Notes under the pieces: model-generated | Databases searched by the model: none | Told to the model about the DNA's origin: nothing | Seen by the model: the letters and a program-made list of their open reading frames with translations, nothing else | In this document: piece after piece, positions 1-6,414 of the stretch | Position numbering within the stretch: the stretch's first letter is position 1 | Layout: the number at the start of each line of letters is the position of its first letter | Assembly (NCBI RefSeq): GCF_937912035.1 | Contig: NZ_CALDPF010000037.1 | Span: 1 to 12,857 of the forward strand | Direction of reading: 5' to 3' | DNA from: an uncultured Bacteroides sp. | GTDB lineage: Bacteria; Bacteroidota; Bacteroidia; Bacteroidales; Bacteroidaceae | Length of the DNA: 12,857 nt | Translations under genes and position numbers: made by a program

Positions 1-54
1 TAGAATACATGCCTGTCACGCATGGGGTCACGGGTTCGAGTCCCGTACGCACCG
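1..54 (+). tRNA. tRNA-Asp (GUC), 3' part; 5' end outside window
   Basis: The stretch shows an anticodon arm with the 7-base loop CTGTCAC (anticodon GTC, decoding Asp codons GAC/GAU). After the variable loop comes a perfect 5-bp T arm (ACGGG at 30-34, loop TTCGAGT at 35-41, CCCGT at 42-46). The 3' acceptor strand ACGCACC (47-53) and a discriminator G (54) follow. No CCA is encoded, so it would have to be added after transcription. The 5' acceptor strand and most of the D arm lie to the left of the window, so the gene is cut by the window edge rather than broken. Confidence 0.93.
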
Positions 55-58
55 CTTA

Positions 59-87
59 AACCTTCACTTTTCAGTGAAGGTTTTTTT
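59..87 (+). terminator. Rho-independent terminator of tRNA-Asp
   Basis: A perfect 10-bp stem (AACCTTCACT at 59-68, AGTGAAGGTT at 73-82) with a TTTC loop runs into an uninterrupted T tract (81-87). It lies 4 bases after the tRNA end and should end the tRNA transcript, separating it from the lipoprotein gene that follows. Confidence 0.9.
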
Positions 88-147
88 ATTATATCCATAT
101 TGATTTTTTTTAACATATAATGATGCATGATATTTCATAATAATGCA

Positions 148-186
148 TTTAACGTATAGACAAACATTCAAAGTTAACACGTTAAA
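148..186. promoter_or_regulatory. 8-bp inverted repeat upstream of the NigD-like gene
   Basis: TTTAACGT (148-155) is repeated in inverted form as ACGTTAAA (179-186), with arms 23 bp apart; the second arm ends 12 bases before the ATG at 199. Two ATGCAT palindromes lie next to it at 123-128 and 143-148. No clear TAnnTTTG -7 element was found on the + strand between 88 and 198. The repeat could be a regulator site or a stem in the 5' leader. The function is inferred from position only. Confidence 0.35.
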
Positions 187-198
187 AAATAAATTATT

Positions 199-945
199 AT
201 GAGACTACGTTCAATTCTAAAACATGCTTTGGTAGCTTCGGTTGCCATGTTTTCACTACAGTCGTGCAACGACGATGATGATTATGATTATTCGCTTTTA
301 TTACCTAACGCTCTGGTTACTGTAAAAACTGATGCCAACGATACTTTCTTCCTCCAACTTGACGATGAAACTACTCTGTTTCCTGTAAACGTAACTGAAT
401 CACCATTTGGAGAAAAAGAAGTTAGAGCACTGGTAAACTATCAGGAAACAACAGATCCTTCGGAAGGTTTCAGCAAAGCTGTACACATCAACTGGATAGA
501 CAGCATCCTGACCAAGCCTATAGCAGCAAACCTGGGAGATGAGGAAAATGACAAAGTTTACGGTAATGATCCGGTTGAGATTATGAACAGTTGGATGACT
601 GTTTCAGAAGACGGCTATCTGACACTACGTTTCAGCACAGCATGGGGCAATACAGGTACAAAACACTTCGTAAACCTGATTTCAACAAACAATCCTGAAA
701 ATCCATACGAAGTGGAATTCCGCCACAATGCATACGGTGACACTTACGGACATCCTGCTGACGGACTTGTAGCATTCAAGCTGGACGGAATATTGCCCGA
801 CACAGAAGGCGAAACTGTAAAACTGAAACTTATATGGAATTCATATAGCGGCGAAAAGAGCCACGAATTTGACTACTGCACACGCCAGTCAACTCCGGCA
901 AATCCGGAAATGACAAGCGTGCGAGCAAAGAATTTCATCAATTAA
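199..945 (+). CDS. NigD-like surface lipoprotein
   Basis: A 248-residue protein that resembles the NigD-like lipoproteins common in Bacteroides. The family is usually described as an N-terminal small beta (OB-like) domain followed by a C-terminal beta-sandwich, and its molecular role is not settled. The signal peptide (1-22) ends in a lipobox LQSC with the lipidated Cys at 23. The next residues, NDDDDYD, match the acidic lipoprotein export signal that sends Bacteroidota lipoproteins to the cell surface. The rest is beta-rich and polar with no catalytic motif visible. The ATG at 199 gives the whole signal peptide; the sequence before it has only a weak ribosome site, which is usual for the phylum. 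The last 8 bases overlap the end of mutS on the other strand. The family call rests on overall sequence resemblance. Confidence 0.8.
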   Translation: MRLRSILKHALVASVAMFSLQSCNDDDDYDYSLLLPNALVTVKTDANDTFFLQLDDETTLFPVNVTESPFGEKEVRALVNYQETTDPSEGFSKAVHINWIDSILTKPIAANLGDEENDKVYGNDPVEIMNSWMTVSEDGYLTLRFSTAWGNTGTKHFVNLISTNNPENPYEVEFRHNAYGDTYGHPADGLVAFKLDGILPDTEGETVKLKLIWNSYSGEKSHEFDYCTRQSTPANPEMTSVRAKNFIN

Positions 946-3586
946 GAATTTTCTTTATTTCATTTAATTTGTTCAAAGCTTCAACAGGGGTGAGATTATT
1001 GATATCCAAATTGATAATTTCATCCCTTATTTGGCTTAATACGGGGTCGTCAAGCTGGAAGAAGTTCAGTTGAATACCGTCTGATGTTGACGACGATGAA
1101 GCACCTTTCTTTTTCTTTAATTCCGAAGTTATCTCCTTTTCCTTACCGGATATAGATCCCTGTCGGTTTTCTTTCTCCAGAAGGGCTAGAATCTCGTCAG
1201 CACGCTTAACGATAGACTTAGGCATACCTGCCATCTTCGCCACATGAATACCGAACGAGTGTTCGCTGCCTCCACGTTCCAGTTTACGGAGGAAAATCAC
1301 TTTATTATCAACTTCCTTGACAGATACATTATAGTTCTTTATGCGGCTGTAGGTACGCTCCATTTCGTTCAACTCATGATAGTGGGTTGCAAACAGAGTA
1401 CGTGCCTTTGCCTTAGGATTCTCGTGTATATGTTCCACAATAGCCCACGCTATGGATATACCGTCGTATGTAGATGTACCTCGTCCAAGCTCATCGAACA
1501 GCACCAGACTGCGCTGCGAAAGATTGTTCAGAATATCTGCAGCCTCGTTCATTTCAACCATAAACGTAGATTCTCCCACAGATATATTGTCGCTCGCTCC
1601 CACACGGGTAAATATCTTATCTACAATACCTATATGCGCACTCTCAGCCGGTACGAAACAACCTATCTGAGCCATAAGAGTGATAAGGGCAGTCTGTCTG
1701 AGCAAAGCCGACTTACCGGCCATATTAGGACCCGTTATGATTATAATCTGCTGTTTCTCAGTGTCAAGATAAACATCATTTGCTATATATTTTTCATCCA
1801 GAGGAAGCTGTTTTTCTATCACCGGATGTCTTCCCTGACGTATATCCAGCACCTCATCCTCCGATATAACCGGACGGATATAACCGTTAGCCTTTGCGGC
1901 CGATGCAAACGAAAGCAGACAGTCAAGAACCGCTATCTGAGTGGCATTTATCTGAATAGCCGGAATAAACTCAGCCAATGACATTACCAGCTCGTTATAA
2001 ATACGTGTCTCCAGCGTAAGAATCTTATCCTCGGCTCCAAGGATTTTCTCTTCGTATTCCTTCAGTTCCTGAGTGATATATCTTTCCGCGTTTACAAGCG
2101 TCTGTTTTCTTATCCATTCGGCTGGAACCTTATCTTTATGCGCATTACGCACCTCTATATAATAGCCGAACACGTTATTATAAGCAATCTTAAGACTTGG
2201 AATACCTGTAAGCTCGCTTTCTCTCTGCTGAATCTGAAGAAGATAATCTTTTCCGGAATATGATATACGTCTCAGTTCGTCCAGTTCTTCGGACACACCG
2301 TCGGCTATCACACCACCCTTATTAACCAAGAGCGGAGGATCATTGTTTATTTCCTTTGCTATTTTATCACGGATAGAAACACACAGGTTGAGCTGTTCAC
2401 CTATTCTGCGAAGACTCTCGTTGTCAGCTTCAAGGCAAGCCATCTTGATAGGTTCAATAGCCTGCAAAGCAACTTTGAGCTGCACCACTTCACGTGGAGA
2501 AATCCTGCCCACAGCAGCTTTCGACACTATACGTTCCAAATCACCTATTCTGTGAAGACAGTCCTCAACCTCTTCCTTAAAGTCCGGATGACGGAAAAAA
2601 TATTCCACCACATCAAGCCTCCTGTTAATAGGCTGCACATCCTTCAGCGGGAATATAATCCAACGTTTCAACATACGTGCTCCCATCGGGCTAATTGTAT
2701 GGTCTATCACATCGAGCAGACTTGTTCCACCATCGTTCATACTTCCCATCAGTTCCAGACTGCGGGCAGTAAACTTATCTATGCGCACATACTTTTCCTC
2801 TTCTATACGCGACAGCGATGTAATATGCCCAACATGCTCATGCTGAGTCATTTCAAGATACTGAAGAATAGCTCCCGAAGCTATCACACCATTCTTCAGA
2901 TGTTCCACTCCGAAACCTTTCAGATTTTTCGTTTCAAAATGCTTGAGCAGTTTCTTCACAGCCGATGTTTCTGTGAAAACCCAGTCGTCAAGTTCGAAAG
3001 TAAAGAATTTGGTTCCGAAATTAGCTTCGAACATAGGTTTCTTGCCACGTTCGAAAAGTACCTCCTTAGGAGCAAAATTATTGAGAAGTTTATCGATATA
3101 ATCGAGTTTTCCTTCGGCTGTCATAAACTCTCCGGTAGAAATATCCAGAAAAGCCACGCCGCAAGCTGTCTTTCCGAAATGAACGGCAGCCAGGAAATTG
3201 TTCTCCTTATAAGAAAGAATATTGTCTCCTATGGCCACACCCGGCGTAACAAGCTCTGTTATACCGCGTTTCACCAGTTTTTTGGTAGTTTTAGGGTCTT
3301 CCAGCTGGTCACAGATAGCCACACGTCGTCCTGCCCTTATAAGTTTTGGCAGATATGTATCAAGAGCATGGTGAGGAAATCCCGCCATCTCGATAGTCTT
3401 ATTCTGTCCGTTGGCCCTCTTTGTAAGGGTAATGCCCAAAATCTCGGATGCTGCCACCGCATCTTCCGAATACGTCTCATAAAAGTCTCCGCATCTGAAG
3501 AGCATGATAGCATCAGGGTGCTTCGCCTTCAGGTCGAAAAACTGTTTCATCATGGGGGTCATTACTACTTCGCTGTCTTTTGCCAC
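938..3586 (-). CDS. mutS: DNA mismatch repair ATPase MutS
   Basis: A full-length 882-residue MutS, the dimeric clamp that recognises base mismatches and small loops and recruits MutL. The mismatch-reading Phe-x-Glu motif is F35-Y36-E37 in RCGDFYETY. The ATPase domain has Walker A GPNMAGKS (619-626) and Walker B LVLFDE (694-699), followed by GRGTSTYDG, and the ATFH-type segment LFATHYHEL (731-739). Near the C-terminus, after a Ser-rich linker (830-834), QLNFF (839-843) fits a beta-clamp binding motif, and the last 35 residues match the C-terminal oligomerisation segment. It is MutS1 rather than MutS2: the mismatch-recognition domain is present and no Smr domain is seen. The start is GTG (complement of 3584-3586), chosen because MAKD is the usual N-terminus in Bacteroides relatives and a purine-rich AGAAAGGA lies just upstream. 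The next in-frame ATG would drop 8 residues. It is convergent with the lipoprotein gene and overlaps it by 8 bp. Confidence 0.98.
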   Translation of the reverse strand: MAKDSEVVMTPMMKQFFDLKAKHPDAIMLFRCGDFYETYSEDAVAASEILGITLTKRANGQNKTIEMAGFPHHALDTYLPKLIRAGRRVAICDQLEDPKTTKKLVKRGITELVTPGVAIGDNILSYKENNFLAAVHFGKTACGVAFLDISTGEFMTAEGKLDYIDKLLNNFAPKEVLFERGKKPMFEANFGTKFFTFELDDWVFTETSAVKKLLKHFETKNLKGFGVEHLKNGVIASGAILQYLEMTQHEHVGHITSLSRIEEEKYVRIDKFTARSLELMGSMNDGGTSLLDVIDHTISPMGARMLKRWIIFPLKDVQPINRRLDVVEYFFRHPDFKEEVEDCLHRIGDLERIVSKAAVGRISPREVVQLKVALQAIEPIKMACLEADNESLRRIGEQLNLCVSIRDKIAKEINNDPPLLVNKGGVIADGVSEELDELRRISYSGKDYLLQIQQRESELTGIPSLKIAYNNVFGYYIEVRNAHKDKVPAEWIRKQTLVNAERYITQELKEYEEKILGAEDKILTLETRIYNELVMSLAEFIPAIQINATQIAVLDCLLSFASAAKANGYIRPVISEDEVLDIRQGRHPVIEKQLPLDEKYIANDVYLDTEKQQIIIITGPNMAGKSALLRQTALITLMAQIGCFVPAESAHIGIVDKIFTRVGASDNISVGESTFMVEMNEAADILNNLSQRSLVLFDELGRGTSTYDGISIAWAIVEHIHENPKAKARTLFATHYHELNEMERTYSRIKNYNVSVKEVDNKVIFLRKLERGGSEHSFGIHVAKMAGMPKSIVKRADEILALLEKENRQGSISGKEKEITSELKKKKGASSSSTSDGIQLNFFQLDDPVLSQIRDEIINLDINNLTPVEALNKLNEIKKILN

Positions 3587-3635
3587 GGTAAAATCCTTTC
3601 TTTATTTATGATGTTTAATACAAATTTCCAGAATG

Positions 3636-3643
3636 CAAAGATA
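3636..3643 (-). promoter_or_regulatory. Promoter -7 element for mutS (proximal)
   Basis: On the - strand this reads TATCTTTG, a perfect match to the Bacteroidota -7 consensus TAnnTTTG. It lies about 50 bases upstream of the mutS GTG start. No convincing TTTG -33 box is seen at 19-21 bp further upstream. Confidence 0.6.
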
Positions 3644-3689
3644 TAATAAAGAATAGTCATGCAGACTATCAGTTTTTCTATCATTTACC

Positions 3690-3727
3690 GGAAACACAAT
3701 CAGTATTTACAACCGGTTGTTTCCTAT
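3690..3727. repeat. Interrupted inverted repeat with embedded 12-bp palindrome
   Basis: A GGAAACA arm (3690-3696) and a TGTTTCC arm (3719-3724 with flanking bases) enclose the perfect palindrome ACAACCGGTTGT (3709-3720); ACCGG occurs in both halves. The element lies between the two candidate mutS -7 boxes (3636-3643 and 3745-3752), downstream of the KilA-N gene. It lacks a U tract on the - strand, so it is not a typical terminator for that gene. It could be an operator in the mutS promoter region or a remnant of a small mobile element. Its function is not established. Confidence 0.4.
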
Positions 3728-3744
3728 TGGTTATATTATATATG

Positions 3745-3752
3745 CAAAGGTA
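3745..3752 (-). promoter_or_regulatory. Candidate distal -7 element for mutS
   Basis: On the - strand this reads TACCTTTG, matching TAnnTTTG, about 160 bases before the mutS start and about 60 bases after the end of the KilA-N gene. It may be a second mutS promoter. No clear -33 box was seen. Confidence 0.4.
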
Positions 3753-3813
3753 TTGATTTTTGTTTGATATTGCTTCTCCTTGTTGTAGATTAATTTCAAA
3801 ATGTGTAGCTCTG

Positions 3814-4617
3814 TTATTTTAATAGTCTGCGCTCATTGTCGCCGCTTTCCAAAACTCCCATTTGATGAATGGCTATTTGATTTAGCTTGATAAGGCGTTC
3901 TCCCTGCGGTATGCCTTGCTCGATGAACACTGCATTCAGGTTTTCCATGTTCGACAAGCAAATAAGCTCATTGATCGTGGCATAGTCCCGGATATTTCCT
4001 TTAAGGTCAGGATGTTGCTCACGCCACATTTTGGCAGTCATACCGAACATAGCAACATTCAACACATCGGCTTCATTGGCATAGATAACACTTGCTTGTG
4101 CCGCCGTTACCTCTACCGGAATAAGGTTCTGTTTGATAGCGTCAGTATGAATGCGATAATTGATTTTCGACAGTTCCCGTTTGGCAGACCAACCAAGCAA
4201 TTTTTGCTCCTCAGTCTTCAGTCGTTGGAATTCCTTGACTATATAAATCTTAAATTCCGGACTTATCCACATAGCAAACTCAAACGCAATATCCTTATGC
4301 GCATATGTTCCGCCGTACCGTCCGGCTTTAGCTTGTAAACTTATGGCATTAGTACGAGCTACAAACTCTTTCACGCTAATCTTAAAACTGTTAAGTCCAG
4401 ATTGGTTTCTAATTGTGGCGAATTCGCCATAATTAAAAAGGGGATTGTAAACTTTCTCCCAAATGCCAATAAATTCAAGCGTATTTCGGTTGCGCAACCA
4501 ATCCGTTATAAAGAAATCCCCATCTTTGGCACGTAACATATCTGTCAAACAAATATAGTCCTCGTCATTGACTTTAACGACGTTTATTTCGATATCTTTT
4601 ACTGTAATCTTCGCCAT
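3814..4617 (-). CDS. KilA-N domain protein
   Basis: A 267-residue soluble protein with no signal peptide or membrane segment. Residues about 18-133 look like a KilA-N domain, a DNA-binding fold typical of large DNA viruses and phages and found in antirepressor-like proteins. The recognisable pieces are YICLTDML (21-28), the FITDWLRNRNTLEF segment (36-49), and the segment from KAGRYGGTYAHKDIAFEFAMWISPEF (97-122) into VKEFQRLK (127-134). The remaining 130 residues (ATINEL, MWREQHPD) form a second domain I cannot name. The gene stands alone between two housekeeping-type genes, with no integrase, portal, capsid or repressor gene nearby, so it is a solitary chromosomal copy rather than part of a visible prophage. 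Base composition is not obviously foreign. It has its own promoter motif. The role could be transcription control or a phage-related function; neither can be decided here. Confidence 0.85.
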   Translation of the reverse strand: MAKITVKDIEINVVKVNDEDYICLTDMLRAKDGDFFITDWLRNRNTLEFIGIWEKVYNPLFNYGEFATIRNQSGLNSFKISVKEFVARTNAISLQAKAGRYGGTYAHKDIAFEFAMWISPEFKIYIVKEFQRLKTEEQKLLGWSAKRELSKINYRIHTDAIKQNLIPVEVTAAQASVIYANEADVLNVAMFGMTAKMWREQHPDLKGNIRDYATINELICLSNMENLNAVFIEQGIPQGERLIKLNQIAIHQMGVLESGDNERRLLK

Positions 4618-4645
4618 TTTATATTTGTTCCTTTAGTTTTAAGCA

Positions 4646-4653
4646 CAAAGGTA
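4646..4653 (-). promoter_or_regulatory. Promoter -7 element for the KilA-N gene
   Basis: On the - strand this reads TACCTTTG, a perfect TAnnTTTG match, 28 bases upstream of the start codon. An AAAGGA stretch lies between it and the ATG. No TTTG box is found at the expected -33 distance. Confidence 0.6.
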
Positions 4654-4710
4654 GTTATAATTCATGAGACTTTATCCTTTTCAATGAACTATATACGAGA
4701 AGGTTATAAC

Positions 4711-4730
4711 TGATTAATTAAAAGTAATCA
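4711..4730. repeat. Small AT-only inverted repeat downstream of the CPBP gene
   Basis: TGATTA (4711-4716) and TAATCA (4725-4730) flank an 8-base AT-rich loop. It lies 27 bases after the stop of the CPBP protease gene and upstream of the KilA-N promoter motif. The stem has one G-C pair per arm, so it is a weak terminator at best; an operator for the KilA-N gene is the other option. Confidence 0.25.
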
Positions 4731-4756
4731 ATACAATAATCTGGCTGATGTTATTT

Positions 4757-5572
4757 TTATTGTAAAATAAAGTTATTTTCTTCGTTCCACTGCACCGGTT
4801 CTTTCACCAGTTTCCTTCTGATAATTAAAATGCATACTACAGTAAGAATAATTCCTGCCACTGCCAAAGCCATAGAACCAGCCTCTCCAAGTGATGAAAT
4901 CATTGTCGCATCAGGGTCACCTGACAACACATAAAGCAACACAGAGCTTCCGTTATTGATAAAGTGCATCAGCATTCCTGGGATAAGGCTTCCTGTAAGG
5001 TAATACATCCATCCAAGAGCCATTCCAACCACAAACGCAAACGGAATCTGAGCCGGATTGCCATGTACCACACCGAATATAAGCGACGACACCACTATAC
5101 CAAGATAAGGCATTTTCCACTTTCGCATAAGATGCCCCTGTATAGCACCACGGAACAGCAGTTCTTCCACCAGCGGAGCCATAACTACAATGGATATTAT
5201 CCCCAACGGATTGTTCATCATCTGTTCAAACACATCCTTCATATTGTCAGGCAGTCCGGCAAGCTCGCTGAAATAGTTGGTCCACAATCCCATTGCCACG
5301 ATAAACACAGATGATGCAAACAATACAGCCCATCTATCGGGAGTTTTCAATCTGAAAACATCAATAGATACATATTTTCCCAATACTACATGAAGCCCTA
5401 CAGACAATGTGGAAAGAAATTGTGCCCACATAATGACAGACATATATCCACTACCGGATACGTCCGGCATTTCCACAACTCCGTTTTTCAGCATATATAT
5501 TCCTACAAGCACTCCGAAAAATGCCAGCTGATAGGCAAAATAAAGCAATAGTAATTTTATTGTACGTCCCAT
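4757..5572 (-). CDS. CPBP family intramembrane glutamic endopeptidase
   Basis: A 271-residue multi-pass inner-membrane protein of the CAAX protease and bacteriocin-processing (CPBP, Abi) family. All three family motifs are present: EELLFRG (Glu136, Glu137, Arg141), FGVVH (Phe166 to His170) and HFINN (His203, Asn207). These Glu and His residues form the presumed active site inside the membrane. About six to seven hydrophobic segments are visible, including residues 5-27, 83-97, 123-134, 156-169, 176-200 and 234-252, followed by a basic stop-transfer RRKLVK and a short polar tail. Family members cleave proteins within the membrane, some acting in prenyl-protein processing or bacteriocin self-immunity; the substrate here is unknown and no bacteriocin gene is adjacent. 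The ATG is preceded by a well-spaced promoter motif. Confidence 0.93.
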   Translation of the reverse strand: MGRTIKLLLLYFAYQLAFFGVLVGIYMLKNGVVEMPDVSGSGYMSVIMWAQFLSTLSVGLHVVLGKYVSIDVFRLKTPDRWAVLFASSVFIVAMGLWTNYFSELAGLPDNMKDVFEQMMNNPLGIISIVVMAPLVEELLFRGAIQGHLMRKWKMPYLGIVVSSLIFGVVHGNPAQIPFAFVVGMALGWMYYLTGSLIPGMLMHFINNGSSVLLYVLSGDPDATMISSLGEAGSMALAVAGIILTVVCILIIRRKLVKEPVQWNEENNFILQ

Positions 5573-5596
5573 AATAAGCTCTATTATATAATGCTA

Positions 5597-5628
5597 CAAA
5601 TTTATACAGTTTACCGTAACAAACCAAA
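5597..5628 (-). promoter_or_regulatory. Promoter of the CPBP protease gene (-33/-7)
   Basis: On the - strand TTTG (5625-5628) is followed after 20 bp by TAAATTTG (5597-5604), fitting the Bacteroidota promoter pattern TTTG-N19..21-TAnnTTTG. The -7 element is 24 bases before the start codon of the protease gene. Confidence 0.7.
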
Positions 5629-5689
5629 CATCACAAAAAGCTTATGTAAAATCATCAGATGATAAAGTAAAAACATCTTTTTATATTCT

Positions 5690-5771
5690 ATAAATACAAA
5701 CTATATATACATAAATATAACTTATATCTTTATAAATATAACTTGTATTTATAAAAACACATACTGTATTT
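5690..5771. repeat. Degenerate AT-rich tandem repeat, 19-21 bp period, four units
   Basis: Units starting at 5690, 5711, 5732 and 5751 all begin with ATAAA. Units 2 and 3 share ATAAATATAACTTRTAT over 17 bases with one difference; units 1 and 4 are more diverged. The spacing is 21, 21 and 19 bp, close to two helical turns. The array fills the middle of the 323-bp divergent intergenic region (5573-5895) between the CPBP protease and flavin reductase genes, which otherwise holds only the two promoters. Evenly phased A/T tracts suggest bent DNA or a protein-binding array, but chance in AT-rich DNA cannot be excluded. Confidence 0.5.
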
Positions 5772-5858
5772 ACAAAATATGTAAGAACAAAATATATTTT
5801 CAAACATTAAGAACATATATTTTCATCGTAACTTGTTTCTTTACATTCTGCTTTTCAC

Positions 5859-5866
5859 TATTTTTG
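5859..5866 (+). promoter_or_regulatory. Promoter -7 element for the flavin reductase gene
   Basis: TATTTTTG matches TAnnTTTG and lies 29 bases before the ATG at 5896. A TTG at 5833-5835 lies 23 bp upstream, slightly far for a -33 box. Confidence 0.55.
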
Positions 5867-5895
5867 TAAACACACATATATAAAATAAAAGAAGA

Positions 5896-6405
5896 ATGAA
5901 AGAAATTAACGTATCACAATTGACAGACAATATGATTGAAGCCATCGGTAAAGAATGGATGCTTGTAACTGCGGGTACACAGGAAAAGTTCAACACAATG
6001 ACAGCCTCTTGGGGTGGCACAGGAGTGTTATGGGGAAAAACAGTCGCATTTATTTTCATACGTCCTGAACGCTATACATACGAGTTTATAGAAAAATGTG
6101 ACACTCTCACACTCTCGTTCCTGGGTGAAGAAAACAAGGCTATACATAAGGTGTGCGGCTCAAAATCAGGACGTGACACGGATAAGATAGCAGAAACAGG
6201 ACTTAAACCGGCTTTAACAGAAAATGGTAATATTACATTTGAACAAGCACGCCTTACACTGGAATGCAGAAAGCTTTACGAAGACGACATAAAGCCGGAA
6301 AAATTCATAGACAAATCGCTTGACGGAAAATGGTACGGCAATGGGCATGGCAATTACCACAAGATGATTATACTGGAGATAGAACATATTTGGAGAAAAC
6401 AATAA
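5896..6405 (+). CDS. Flavin reductase family protein (FMN-binding split barrel)
   Basis: A 169-residue cytosolic protein resembling the flavin reductase/flavoredoxin family, which binds FMN in a split beta-barrel and passes electrons from NAD(P)H or another donor to flavin. The family-typical segment is KFNTMTASWGG (31-41), which contributes to the flavin phosphate site, followed by FIRPERYT (54-61) and SFLG (74-77). The C-terminal strand is GHGNYHKMIILEIEHIW (150-166). Length is normal for the family. A purine-rich AGAAG lies directly before the ATG. The next gene starts 9 bases after the stop and may be cotranscribed, although it differs strongly in base composition and there is no evident functional link. 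The electron donor and physiological partner cannot be deduced. Confidence 0.88.
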   Translation: MKEINVSQLTDNMIEAIGKEWMLVTAGTQEKFNTMTASWGGTGVLWGKTVAFIFIRPERYTYEFIEKCDTLTLSFLGEENKAIHKVCGSKSGRDTDKIAETGLKPALTENGNITFEQARLTLECRKLYEDDIKPEKFIDKSLDGKWYGNGHGNYHKMIILEIEHIWRKQ

Positions 6406-6414
6406 GTTTGCTTT

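Noticed and set aside
1..198. Integration site at the tRNA-Asp 3' end
   Set aside because: No repeat of the tRNA 3' end and no integrase gene were found in the window; the genes that follow look like ordinary chromosomal genes.
1244..1981. 245-codon open frame on the + strand inside mutS
   Set aside because: It lies wholly antisense to the ATPase part of mutS, has no recognisable protein pattern or ribosome site, and arises from mutS codon use.
2552..3646. 364-codon open frame on the + strand over the 5' half of mutS
   Set aside because: It is antisense to the conserved mismatch-recognition region; its Cys/His/Phe-rich translation has no coherent domain. Its length is a shadow effect.
3916..4338. 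140-codon + strand frame inside the KilA-N gene
   Set aside because: Fully antisense to a protein with a recognisable domain; no independent coding signal.
3814..4617. Prophage remnant
   Set aside because: Only one phage-like domain gene is present, with no integrase, structural gene, attachment repeat or compositional break around it.
5690..5771. Repeat array considered as a CRISPR array
   Set aside because: Units are degenerate, contiguous and without distinct spacers, and no cas gene is present.
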